Source of the DNA: Ignavibacteriales bacterium UBA1304
GTDB taxonomy: Bacteria; Bacteroidota; Ignavibacteria; Ignavibacteriales; Ignavibacteriaceae
Reading direction: 5' to 3'
DNA length: 64,000 nucleotides
NCBI GenBank assembly: GCA_002307295.1
Contig: DBTY01000058.1
Location: 21,939-85,938, forward strand
Made by a program: the position numbers and the translations under genes. The notes beneath the pieces are model-generated. The model was not told the DNA's origin. It was given only the letters and a program-made list of their open reading frames with translations, and ran no database searches. Below, piece by piece: positions 33,191 through 41,951 of this stretch. Position 1 is the first letter of the stretch. Each line of letters opens with the position of its first letter.

Positions 33191-33871
33191 TTAAACTTTT
33201 ACTACTCTGGTGCCTGCAATGTAATCGTGGACGCATCTTTTATTTTCCCGAAAAATGAATAAACAGTCTATGCAATTAAATAAGTAGCCAATCAATGGCA
33301 ATGTGGCAATAATTGCGGTGATTAAATACCTCATAAAATAAATATTGAAAAATGTCGGCAGTTGCCCCTTGATAGTAACTATTTTAATTCCAACTAATTT
33401 TTTACCTACCGTTTGCCCATATTTGTATAATAGAAATGAATTGACTAGAAGATATATCGTCTGACCAAAAATTAATAAAGTAATTTGAGCGATAATTCCT
33501 TTTCCTACGCTGTAATTGATGTAATTTTCGAATCCCAATGAAATCATTAGAATAAAAACAGGAGTCCCCGTTATTAAGCCGTCAATTATAGCCGCTCCAA
33601 ATCTTTCTAATCGCGTTGCAGAATCGTCATATGATAAATCTCCTCTGCCATGTAACGTAGGGCTAATTTTACTTGAACAATATTCAAAATAAAGTTCTAC
33701 CATATATTCGTCAGTGATTGGCTTATCTTCGGGCAGGTTAAATCGTTTTTGAATTTCTTTAATTATTTCTGCAAAATTATTTGAATATTGTTCTCTATCG
33801 ATTTGACGATAGGCATCGTATAATTCAGTAACAGTATATTTGCTGTAATCAAATTCATTATCAACGCTCAT
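33191..33871 (-). CDS. RDD-family membrane protein
   Basis: 226 residues. About 85 soluble N-terminal residues (a helical head with YDAYRQIDREQYSNN) are followed by an RDD domain: R and D in ATRLERFGAAIIDGLITG, three to four transmembrane segments, the YGQTVGKKLVGIKIV loop and the C-terminal CVHDYIAGTRVVKV. RDD proteins are suspected transporters or ion handlers in the inner membrane; the exact function is unknown. The last part of this gene is also found as a broken copy at 35150-35182. Confidence 0.85.
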   Translation of the reverse strand: MSVDNEFDYSKYTVTELYDAYRQIDREQYSNNFAEIIKEIQKRFNLPEDKPITDEYMVELYFEYCSSKISPTLHGRGDLSYDDSATRLERFGAAIIDGLITGTPVFILMISLGFENYINYSVGKGIIAQITLLIFGQTIYLLVNSFLLYKYGQTVGKKLVGIKIVTIKGQLPTFFNIYFMRYLITAIIATLPLIGYLFNCIDCLFIFRENKRCVHDYIAGTRVVKV

Positions 33872-34022
33872 ATTCAGACCTGTAAATATAGTTATTGGAA
33901 ATACTATTTATAAAGAGCAAAAATATATTAATCGGCAAAGCTATATAAATTCACTCCCGAATGAACAATTGCTAAATTAAACTATTATCAAATGGATACT
34001 ATTGATCTCGTACCGTTCAAAC

Positions 34023-34053
34023 AATCTCCGCCGTATCGTTTCTGCCCCTCGGT
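34023..34053 (+). repeat. Dispersed repeat R1, copy 2
   Basis: AATCTCCGCCGTATCG (34023-34038), six bases, then CCCCTCGGT (34045-34053), matching copy 1 at 33007. Confidence 0.6.
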
Positions 34054-34440
34054 TTATGTAAAGAGAGAGGTGTTTTTATATTATTTATAACTTACAAAAC
34101 TTTTTTGTAAAAAGAATCAGTAGTTTTACTGAATTTTACAAGAATTTTAACAAAAAGAATGGAGGGGATGTGTTACTATGAGGCATATTACGCTTAAAAA
34201 TCTCCGGATAAAACATTATTCCTAATTCAATCATTCTATTCCTCAGTTATCCAAGGCAATATTATGAGGGAAATCGCATAAATCCAAGGCAATATTGGGC
34301 AAAATTTTGCAAATTTCCAACCCAATAGTCTAGTTTCTAATTATTAGCAGATTTAAAGAGATACCTAAGAAAGCCTGATATTAAATCTGTTTAGTTTAAC
34401 CTGGCGTAATTTGGTCTTCCTAATTTTAATTTTTATTAGA

Positions 34441-34498
34441 TTAATAAAGCTCCGGAAAAGAAGCAGACTTAAAAGTCCGCTCTACGAATTAAAAAAAT
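34441..34498 (+). repeat. Dispersed repeat R2, copy 2
   Basis: TTAATAAAGC, then GAAAAGAAGCAGACTT, AAAAGTCCGCTCTACGAATT and an A run. It matches R2 copy 1 with a few substitutions. Confidence 0.6.
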
Positions 34499-34522
34499 AT
34501 AAAGCTTTGTGATTAGCCCCTG

Positions 34523-35026
34523 CTAAATATAACCTCCTCTGGGATGAGGCAGTTTTTTATATTCTGGTTTTGCTTCAATTATTTTTCGTATAAACTTACT
34601 TAACTCAATAAGTTTTTGCGCACGTACGTCGCCTTCAGTTGTCGGATATGTCCATACGACAGTTTTATCTTTTGATTTATACTTAATGCGAAGCGTTTGC
34701 GGTCCGAGATCAAGGGAATATGAAATGCCAATATTGTTTTTAGGAACGTATTTAAACGTATCGGGCATAGAAAAAAACTTAATTTTCTTTGCCATTTTTA
34801 AAATGTCTTTTTGCTCTTTTGATGTAAGCCAAAAATCTGTTTTAATTACTCCATTCATAACTAAATCTTTAGTACATGTATTTTCAAAAGTGTTTAATTC
34901 ATCTTTAAAAAAATATTTAAAATGAATTTTAACAAATTGCAATTCCGGTTCAACTGGTAAATTCTGCGCTTCAGAAGAGAAGTTAAATATAGTTGTTAGA
35001 AAAAAGATGAGACAGATATATTTCAT
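34523..35026 (-). CDS. Small exported protein of unknown function
   Basis: 167 residues with a clear signal peptide (MKYICLIFFLTTIFNFSSEA). The mature part is basic, with beta-strand character in the second half (GISYSLDLGPQTLRIKYKSK, TVVWTYPTTEGDVRAQKLIE). No lipobox or known motif. It may be periplasmic. It lies alone among the repeats, and no partner gene is evident. Confidence 0.65.
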   Translation of the reverse strand: MKYICLIFFLTTIFNFSSEAQNLPVEPELQFVKIHFKYFFKDELNTFENTCTKDLVMNGVIKTDFWLTSKEQKDILKMAKKIKFFSMPDTFKYVPKNNIGISYSLDLGPQTLRIKYKSKDKTVVWTYPTTEGDVRAQKLIELSKFIRKIIEAKPEYKKLPHPRGGYI

Positions 35027-35054
35027 TTGAAACTCCCATGTATATTATGAATGT

Positions 35055-35182
35055 AACATAAATAAATTTTTGGTATTTATCATCAGGGAATTTTAATATT
35101 TTTAAGACGCTAATGTGCGCTAATAAAGCCCAAGAAAAGAAACAGACTACGTATCTTTTATTTTCACGAAAAATGAATCCAT
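35055..35182. pseudogene. Deleted copy of the RDD-gene end and repeat R2
   Basis: The stretch aligns with 33064-33261: TAACATAAATA, TTAAGACG, TAATAAAGC and CAGACTA match, then the copy jumps to ACG.ATCTTTTATTTTC (33230 region), CGAAAAATGAAT, which is coding sequence for the FIFRENKR segment of the RDD protein. About 70 bases between these points are missing. It is a remnant of a former second RDD gene end. The rest of the 473-base gap before 35500 shows only a possible LacI-type site at 35355 and AT-rich promoter-like sequence. Confidence 0.5.
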
Positions 35183-35354
35183 ATTTAAGGGCAAAGGTAA
35201 AAAATGAAAGGATTAGAAAAAGAAAATTCATGAAGAAATATTTAGTAATTCTTAATTTATAAATCCTCAAATTTTCCTCTCCTTATATTAATTTGATAAC
35301 CTTTTCTTAAATTGATAAAAAAGATTTCGTCTTTTTTATCAGGCATTTCTGTTT

Positions 35355-35366
35355 TTAAGCGTTAAA
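35355..35366. promoter_or_regulatory. Possible LacI-type operator upstream of the mannan operon
   Basis: TTAAGCGTTAAA matches the palindrome TTAAACGTTTAA found near the lacI-like gene in 10 of 12 positions with the same central CG. It is 134 bases before the alpha-galactosidase start. The link is by similarity only. Confidence 0.35.
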
Positions 35367-35499
35367 TGTAACTCTTAAGTGGCGCCGTATTTGTTATTTG
35401 TATTTTCTATATAGTATTAATTTATATAGCGGTTCTGTGTCCGGGAGAAAAGATAATCTTTATAAAATATAAAGCGAAATAAACCAAGGAAGTAAAAAT

Positions 35500-36705
35500 A
35501 TGAAACAATTAATTACGCTGGCAGTTTTATTATTGTCCTTTACTATGTACGCTCAAAAATACGACGGACTTGCTAAAACTCCGCCTATGGGCTGGAATAG
35601 CTGGAATAAATTTGCATGCGACGTTAGCGAAAAACACGTGCGAGAAGCCGCAGACGCTATGGTAAGCTCCGGTATGAAGGACGCAGGCTACAAATACATC
35701 GTCATTGACGATTGCTGGCAGGGGGAGCGCGATAGTCTTGGATTTATTCAACCCGACCTGAAAAGATTTCCTTCCGGCATTAAAGCTTTAGCGGACTACG
35801 TCCACTCCTTAGGATTAAAGTTTGGAATTTATTCGGACGTAGGCTGGAAAACATGCGGCGGTAAAACAGCATCGCGCGGACATGAATTTCAGGACGCAAT
35901 TTCTTACGCAAGCTGGGGAGTAGATTATCTAAAATACGATTGGTGCAGCTCCGAGTTCTTAAATGCAAAAGGAGCTTACATAACAATGCGCGAGGCTCTT
36001 TATGCGGCGCGTCGTCCAATTGTTTTTAGCATATGCGAGTGGGGCGATAACAAACCGTGGGAATGGGCTGCGGAAGTCGGTCATTTATGGCGCACAACAG
36101 GAGATATTTCTCCCGTATTCGATTCTGTAGTAAATCACGGGACATGGAACTCGTTTGGCGTAATGCAAATTGTAGACAAACAGATTGATATTCGTAAATA
36201 TAATGGACCAGATCATTGGAACGATCCTGATATGCTTGAAGTAGGCAACGGCATGTCGAATAACGAAGACAAAGCGCATTTTACTATGTGGTGCATTTTA
36301 TCGGCTCCGCTTATTGCAGGCAACGATCTGTTTAATATGAGTAAAGAAACAAAAGAGATTCTTACCAATGCGGAAGTAATCGCTATCGATCAGGATTCGC
36401 TTGGAATATCAGGATATAAATATTCGTCGGTTGACGGACTTGAAACATGGGTTAAACCATTGCAAAATGGGGATTGGGCCGTCTGCTACTTAAACAGGAG
36501 TAAAAAGGAATACGACCTGAATTATTCATGGCAGAAAAATAATATTGTAGATACTCTTACCGGTAAAAAAGCAGATTTTGAAAAAGATAAATACGGCATT
36601 AGAGATTTGTGGGCGCATAAGGACGCTGGAACTACTAATAAAAATTTTACGGCAAAAATAGCTTCGCGCGATGCTGTGTTAGTGCGGCTGAGTCTGAAAA
36701 AATAA
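35500..36705 (+). CDS. Exported GH27 alpha-galactosidase
   Basis: 401 residues. A signal peptide (1-18) is followed by the GH27 TIM barrel: PPMGWNSWNKFACDVSE, YIVIDDCWQ, nucleophile D147 in YLKYDWCSSE, acid/base D242 in HWNDPDMLEVG, and a C-terminal beta-sandwich from about 310. It removes alpha-1,6-galactose side groups, here most likely from galactomannan, as the downstream genes encode a mannanase and an epimerase. It starts the operon with AAGGAAG eight bases before the ATG. Confidence 0.95.
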   Translation: MKQLITLAVLLLSFTMYAQKYDGLAKTPPMGWNSWNKFACDVSEKHVREAADAMVSSGMKDAGYKYIVIDDCWQGERDSLGFIQPDLKRFPSGIKALADYVHSLGLKFGIYSDVGWKTCGGKTASRGHEFQDAISYASWGVDYLKYDWCSSEFLNAKGAYITMREALYAARRPIVFSICEWGDNKPWEWAAEVGHLWRTTGDISPVFDSVVNHGTWNSFGVMQIVDKQIDIRKYNGPDHWNDPDMLEVGNGMSNNEDKAHFTMWCILSAPLIAGNDLFNMSKETKEILTNAEVIAIDQDSLGISGYKYSSVDGLETWVKPLQNGDWAVCYLNRSKKEYDLNYSWQKNNIVDTLTGKKADFEKDKYGIRDLWAHKDAGTTNKNFTAKIASRDAVLVRLSLKK

Positions 36706-36737
36706 TTAGTCCGTCAATAAAATATGTAAGGGCGTTT

Positions 36738-39215
36738 ATGAATAACAAAAGTTTTATTGCAGCTGTCTCTTTACTATTTATAATTTCTGCCGCAAAAATA
36801 TTTGGGCAGACAGAACTGAAGTATGAGATAAACGACAAAGGTTATTACGAAGTTCAGGGGAGCAACATAATGGTCTTTGACGATTTTTATCCCGAAGGGC
36901 ATCAGGGGGGCGTAACCATTGTCCAGCGTGATGTGAGGCTTGTTACAAACGGCGATGTTCGTTTGGAACCAACGCCAGGGCAGTGGGCTCCTGTTCCGGC
37001 TGTAGGGAAGAGAACCGTTGATAAGAAAAACGGAACAATACAGGTTGAGCTTTGGTATCCGGATTCTACAAAAAATAGAAAAGGATTTAACCCTATTGTT
37101 TATCCCGATTTGAAATTTCACTATACTGTAAAAACAGAAGCTATCGGTAAAAGTATAAAAGTAACTGTTAGTCTTAATAATCCTTTGCCTGCCGAGTGGG
37201 CTGATAAAGTAGGTTTCAATCTGGAAATATTTCCAGGCGCATACTTTGGCGAACATTATTTTATGGACGGAAAGTCTGGAATGTTTCCCCGTCAGGAAAA
37301 CGAACCTCTGTTAAAAGACGCAGACGGAAATCTGCAAATTACCCCAATGGCTATTGGTAAAGAACTATTAATTGCTCCTGGTTCTAAAGAGAAACAAATA
37401 AAAATTGAAAGCTCAAAAAACGAGCTCCAACTGATAGACGAAAGGGGATTGCATAATTCCGGATGGTTTGTTTTGCGCTCTACAATAGCCAAAGGAGCCG
37501 CTGAAAATGCGGTCGAATGGATAATTTCTCCTGCTATAGATACAAGCTGGCGTTATACTCCCGTTATTCAGGCATCGCAGGTTGGGTATCATCCAAAACA
37601 GACAAAATTTGCCGTAATTGAATTAGATAAATTAACGAAACATTTTGAATCCGTACAGCTTATCAAGATAACTTCCGGAAATGAAACAATTGTAAAAGAA
37701 GAAAAAAATCCATCACTGTTTGGAAAGTTTTTACGGTATAAATATGTGCGGTTTGATTTTAGCGACGTAAGCGAAGCAGGTTTATATAAAATAAAGTACG
37801 GCGCTATTGAATCTAATAAATTTGAAATTAAAAAAGACATATATGCAAATAACGTATGGCAGCCGTCGCTAGAGTATTTTTTGCCTGTGCAGATGTGCCA
37901 TGTTAAAGTTGAAGACAAATACAGAGTATGGCACGGGCTGTGTCATATGGACGACGCTTTAATGGCTCCCATTAACTACAATCACTTTGACGGCTATTTA
38001 CAGGGCTCGTCGACGCTTACAAAATATCTTTCAGGCGAACACGTCCCGGATATTAATATTGGAGGATGGCACGACGCTGGCGATTACGATTTAAGAATTG
38101 AATCGCAGGCAGAGACGGTTTATAAACTTTCTTTAGCGTACGAACTATTTAAGAATGATATTGATCAGACTTCAGTTAATCAGCAAACCCGTTTGGTAGA
38201 AATTCATCAGCCGGATGGAATCCCTGATTTTTTACAGCAAATTGAAAATGGTCTACTCTCAATTGTCGGCGGGTATGAATCGTTAGGCAGACTTTATAGG
38301 GGCATTCAGGAAGCGACGCTACGTCAGTATGTTTTGCTTGGCGATGGAACAAATGCTACTGATAATTATATCTACAAACCTGACGGAAAAGATCCGGTAT
38401 TAAATAATCCGCTGCCCAAAGACGACCGGTTAGTATTTACGGAAATAAATCCATCGAGAGAGCTTTATGCGGCGCAAACTTTAGCCGCGGCAAGCAGGGT
38501 TACAAAGAAATACAAACCGGAATTATCAGTAAAGTGTTTGAAAATATCGGAAGAAATCTATAAGAATAATTCTTCTGCTCCAGCTTCTGAAAAAATAAAT
38601 GCGGCGGCGGAGCTTTATTTAGCAACGTCCAAAACAGAATATAAAAATTTTCTGCTTGATAACAGAAAACTAATTAGCGGCAATATACCAAAATACTGTT
38701 TGGTTATTGGGCGCGTTGTAAACAAAATAAATAATAAAGATTTTACTGCGGAAATTGAAAGCTCCGTTAAAAAAATCAACGACATAGTTGTAGAACAATC
38801 AAAAGAAAATCCATATGGAGTGCCATATCACCCTTATATATGGGGCGCGGGATGGGGCATACAGTCTATGGCTGTGGGCGGATTATTCTTACATTTAAGT
38901 TTTCCGGAAATATTTAAATCGGAAAACGTTTTTAATGCGTTGAATTTTATACTGGGCTGCCATCCAGGCAGCAATACGGCTTCTTTTGCTTCAGGCGTCG
39001 GCGTTAACTCGTTGACCGTAGCATATGGAACAAACAGAGCTGACTGGTCGTACATACCCGGAGGCATTGGAAGCGGCACGGCTCTAATTCGCCCAGATTT
39101 GCCGGAGCTAAAAGTTTGGCCATATTTTTGGCAGCAGGCGGAATATGTTTTGGGGGATGGAACCGTTGATTATATTCTGCTTGCAATGGCGGCAGAAAAT
39201 TTATTTAATAAATAA
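36738..39215 (+). CDS. Exported GH9-family glucanase-like enzyme
   Basis: 825 residues. A signal peptide (to about 23) is followed by a beta-rich N-terminal domain of about 250 residues, a cellulase-N-like Ig domain (PVIQASQVGYHPKQTKFAVI, about 275-370) and a GH9 (alpha/alpha)6 barrel. Catalytic motifs: GGWHDAGDYD (residues 442-451) with the paired Asp, and E802 in WQQAEYVLG near the end. GH9 enzymes hydrolyse beta-1,4-glucan or glucomannan. Its place between an alpha-galactosidase and a 2-epimerase suggests action on glucomannan or mixed hemicellulose. The large extra N-terminal domain is unusual and unassigned. Confidence 0.88.
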   Translation: MNNKSFIAAVSLLFIISAAKIFGQTELKYEINDKGYYEVQGSNIMVFDDFYPEGHQGGVTIVQRDVRLVTNGDVRLEPTPGQWAPVPAVGKRTVDKKNGTIQVELWYPDSTKNRKGFNPIVYPDLKFHYTVKTEAIGKSIKVTVSLNNPLPAEWADKVGFNLEIFPGAYFGEHYFMDGKSGMFPRQENEPLLKDADGNLQITPMAIGKELLIAPGSKEKQIKIESSKNELQLIDERGLHNSGWFVLRSTIAKGAAENAVEWIISPAIDTSWRYTPVIQASQVGYHPKQTKFAVIELDKLTKHFESVQLIKITSGNETIVKEEKNPSLFGKFLRYKYVRFDFSDVSEAGLYKIKYGAIESNKFEIKKDIYANNVWQPSLEYFLPVQMCHVKVEDKYRVWHGLCHMDDALMAPINYNHFDGYLQGSSTLTKYLSGEHVPDINIGGWHDAGDYDLRIESQAETVYKLSLAYELFKNDIDQTSVNQQTRLVEIHQPDGIPDFLQQIENGLLSIVGGYESLGRLYRGIQEATLRQYVLLGDGTNATDNYIYKPDGKDPVLNNPLPKDDRLVFTEINPSRELYAAQTLAAASRVTKKYKPELSVKCLKISEEIYKNNSSAPASEKINAAAELYLATSKTEYKNFLLDNRKLISGNIPKYCLVIGRVVNKINNKDFTAEIESSVKKINDIVVEQSKENPYGVPYHPYIWGAGWGIQSMAVGGLFLHLSFPEIFKSENVFNALNFILGCHPGSNTASFASGVGVNSLTVAYGTNRADWSYIPGGIGSGTALIRPDLPELKVWPYFWQQAEYVLGDGTVDYILLAMAAENLFNK

Positions 39216-39227
39216 TCAGGTAAAGTT

Positions 39228-40631
39228 ATGTCTAAATTAATTTGTAATAGTAGAAAAGTAAAACTGACGGCTTGTATTTTGTTCGTTGCCGCCTTATTAC
39301 TTGGCTCTGGAATTATGTACGGTAAAGAAAAAGCTTTGTTGTTAGATGATAAAGCTTTAACCAATAAAGACAGCATTGCAATTGAGTTAAGACAATTACT
39401 CGATAAGGATTTTAACATATGGTATCCGTTATGTATTGATACTGTTAACGGCGGCTACTATAGCGATTTTAATTATAAGTGGGAGCTTAAAGGTCCGCAG
39501 AATAAAATGGTTGTTTCGCAGGCTCGGCATATATGGTCTACAGCCAACGCGACTTTTTTTTATGGTGAAAAATCGAAAGACGCTTTAATAAAAATAGCCG
39601 CTCACGGTTTTAGGTATCTCAATGATGTTATGTGGGATAAAGAATATGGCGGTTTTTATAACTTAGTAACCGAAACGGGAATACCATTTAAAGACGATAG
39701 AAAAATTATTAAAGAAGTTTACGGCAATACTTTTGCAATCTATGGTTTAGCCGCTTATTATAAGGCTACAGGCGATACTGCCGCCTTAGATTTAGCTAAA
39801 AAGACTTTTTACTGGATGGAAAAGCACAGCTATGATCCGGAATACGGCGGTTATTATCAGTTTATTACAAGAGAAGGCGTTCCCCTTAAAAACGGTTACA
39901 AAGGCGTTCCTCCTAAAGACCAGAACAGTTCTATTCATATACTTGAGTGTTTTACAGAACTGTATAACGTTTGGCCTGATCCGCTATTAAAAGAACGCTT
40001 AAACTCAATGTTAGTTTTATTGCGGGATAAAATAATTAAGAATGGCGAAACTTTACAATTATTTTTTAGCAAGGATTTTACTCCGGTTTCATATCGCGAT
40101 TCAAGCGAATCAGCAAGAAAGAACAATTTTGAATTCGATCATATTTCATTTGGCCATAATGTGGAAACGGCCTACCTGTTGCTCGAAGCTTCCAATGCGC
40201 TTGGCATAAAAGATAATTCAGCTACAATTAACGTAGGGAAAAAGATGGTTAATTATGCTTTGGAAAACGGTTGGGATAAAGAGCATGGCGGAATTTATGA
40301 CGCAGGTTATATATTTAAGGGCGAAACAAAAGTTAAAATTGTAAAAGGCTCTAAAGAATGGTGGTCGCAAATTGAAGCGTTGAATTCGTTTTTATTGATG
40401 TATGAATTATTCCCAAATGATAAAGCAAATTATTATGAAAAATTCTGCCAGCAATGGGAACATATTAAAAAATACCTTATCGATCATAAATACGGCGGCT
40501 GGTATTGGTTTAGCAAAGACGCTTCGCCGGATATTGCAAACTACGTAAAAGGCGCTATATGGAAGGTTGATTACCATACTTCGCGCGGGTTGATAAACTG
40601 TATAAAAAGACTTTCAACATTAAAACAATGA
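39228..40631 (+). CDS. Exported AGE-family 2-epimerase (mannobiose/cellobiose 2-epimerase-like)
   Basis: 467 residues; a signal-anchor-like N-terminus (1-32) and then the (alpha/alpha)6 barrel of N-acylglucosamine/cellobiose 2-epimerases: QARHIWSTANATFFYGEK, KEYGGFYNLVTE, GNTFAIYGLAAYYKATGD, GHNVETAYLLLEASNALG (with a catalytic His), WWSQIEALNSFLLMYELF, DYHTSRGLINCIKRL. These enzymes turn the reducing-end sugar of beta-1,4-mannobiose into glucose (or of cellobiose into mannose). Next to GH26 and GH27 genes, mannobiose epimerisation is the likelier role. Export of the enzyme is notable; many homologues are cytoplasmic. Confidence 0.88.
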   Translation: MSKLICNSRKVKLTACILFVAALLLGSGIMYGKEKALLLDDKALTNKDSIAIELRQLLDKDFNIWYPLCIDTVNGGYYSDFNYKWELKGPQNKMVVSQARHIWSTANATFFYGEKSKDALIKIAAHGFRYLNDVMWDKEYGGFYNLVTETGIPFKDDRKIIKEVYGNTFAIYGLAAYYKATGDTAALDLAKKTFYWMEKHSYDPEYGGYYQFITREGVPLKNGYKGVPPKDQNSSIHILECFTELYNVWPDPLLKERLNSMLVLLRDKIIKNGETLQLFFSKDFTPVSYRDSSESARKNNFEFDHISFGHNVETAYLLLEASNALGIKDNSATINVGKKMVNYALENGWDKEHGGIYDAGYIFKGETKVKIVKGSKEWWSQIEALNSFLLMYELFPNDKANYYEKFCQQWEHIKKYLIDHKYGGWYWFSKDASPDIANYVKGAIWKVDYHTSRGLINCIKRLSTLKQ

Positions 40632-40672
40632 AACATTTAAGTTCAAATATTTTAAGTTAAAAAGGTATAGAA

Positions 40673-41746
40673 ATGAAATTTACTAAATACTTTTGTTCTT
40701 TGGGCATAGCTTTAGTTTTAGCGGCTGGCTCTGGCGTAGGCGCTCAGCCCATTTTGCAGGATAGCGTGCAAAAGGAGTACGAGCCCGTAAATAAAAAAGC
40801 AGATCCGGAAGCAAAACAGCTTTTGCATTATCTGTATTCAATAAGCGGTAAAAAAATAATTGCCGGTCAGCACGGTTTTTCTGAAAAGCCTGATTTTTTT
40901 ATTGATACCGTTAAAGGCATAACTGGTAAAAAACCGGAAATATGGGGAGGCGATTTTATAGATTATTATAAAGAAGGTAACGGGAAAAATGTTATTATTA
41001 ACGCTTTTAAGAAATATAAAGAAGGCTACATAATTAATCTTATGTGGCATCAGGGCAGACCGCTTGATACGCCTCCATACGGTTGGAAGGAAAGTATTCA
41101 AAACAAAATGACAGATAGCGAATGGGTAGAACTGATTACTCCTGGAACTAAGCTTAACAAAAAATGGCAGGCTGAAATTGATGTTATTGCTATGTATTTA
41201 CTTGATTTAAAAATGCTTCATGTGCCTGTTTTATGGCGTCCTTATCATGAGCTAAACGGCGTTTGGTTCTGGTGGGGGAACAGAAAAGGGGAGAACGGTT
41301 CGGCTAAATTGTATAAAATGATGTATGACAGATATGTTAATTATTTTCATCTTGATAATCTTATCTGGGTTTGGGGGCCAAACTCTCCGCGCGATTTGCC
41401 AAATGACGAGGCTTATGCTTATGAGGATTTTTTCCCGGGGCTTGAATATGTAGATGTGCTGGCCGCGGATATTTATCATAGCGACTTTAAACAAAGCCAT
41501 TATGAACAGCTGCTTGAATTAGGCAAAGGTAAAGTTATTGCTATGAGCGAAGTTGGCGAAGTTCCTCCGGTTGAAGTGCTTGCCCGTCAGCCAAAGTGGA
41601 CCTGGTTTTTGATTTGGGCTGATTTTGTTTATTCGCATAATACGCCAGAGAGTATCAGATCGTTATATAATTATCCTAACGTAATTACGCATGAAGATAT
41701 GCTTAAAGAATATCCGCCTATGTTTTATTATAAGAAACCGCAATAA
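40673..41746 (+). CDS. Exported GH26 beta-mannanase
   Basis: 357 residues with a signal peptide (1-24) and one GH26 TIM barrel: LHYLYSISGKKIIAGQHGF, MWHQGRPLD, acid/base E193 in LWRPYHELNGVWFWWG, DVLAADIYH, and nucleophile E293 in VIAMSEVGEVP. It cleaves beta-1,4-mannan to mannobiose or longer products, which the preceding epimerase can use. It is the last gene of the four-gene operon; a strong terminator follows at 41770. Confidence 0.95.
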   Translation: MKFTKYFCSLGIALVLAAGSGVGAQPILQDSVQKEYEPVNKKADPEAKQLLHYLYSISGKKIIAGQHGFSEKPDFFIDTVKGITGKKPEIWGGDFIDYYKEGNGKNVIINAFKKYKEGYIINLMWHQGRPLDTPPYGWKESIQNKMTDSEWVELITPGTKLNKKWQAEIDVIAMYLLDLKMLHVPVLWRPYHELNGVWFWWGNRKGENGSAKLYKMMYDRYVNYFHLDNLIWVWGPNSPRDLPNDEAYAYEDFFPGLEYVDVLAADIYHSDFKQSHYEQLLELGKGKVIAMSEVGEVPPVEVLARQPKWTWFLIWADFVYSHNTPESIRSLYNYPNVITHEDMLKEYPPMFYYKKPQ

Positions 41747-41769
41747 AGCAAAGAGACTTATTTAAATAT

Positions 41770-41809
41770 AAAACAAATCCCTTAAAACAATATTTAAGGG
41801 ATTTGTTTT
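41770..41809 (+). terminator. Terminator of the mannan operon
   Basis: AAAACAAATCCCTTAAA (41770-41786) and TTTAAGGGATTTGTTTT (41793-41809) are a perfect 17-bp inverted repeat. Confidence 0.9.
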
Positions 41810-41951
41810 ATGATTGCCGTTTTGGACTATAGTCAGTTATTTATTTTGATATTAAAAATTAATATTGTTAATTTACCTAAATGGGCAAATAAAATGTGGG
41901 ATACTGGATGTACAAAGAAGCGACTATTGAAGAAATTGCAGAACAGTTAAA

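Larger units (their letters stand above)
33872..34522. other. 650-base gap with repeats only
   Basis: No frame with a ribosome site is visible. It contains R1 copy 2 (34023-34053), a 15-base direct repeat ATCCAAGGCAATATT at 34249-34263 and 34282-34296 with further similarity around it, and R2 copy 2 (34441-34498). The rest is AT-rich with nothing I can name; it looks like decayed sequence. Confidence 0.5.

Noticed and set aside
34983..35270. Minus-strand frame of 95 codons with FIFRENKR
   Set aside because: It overlaps the signal peptide of the exported protein and arises from the deleted RDD-end copy; no ribosome site.
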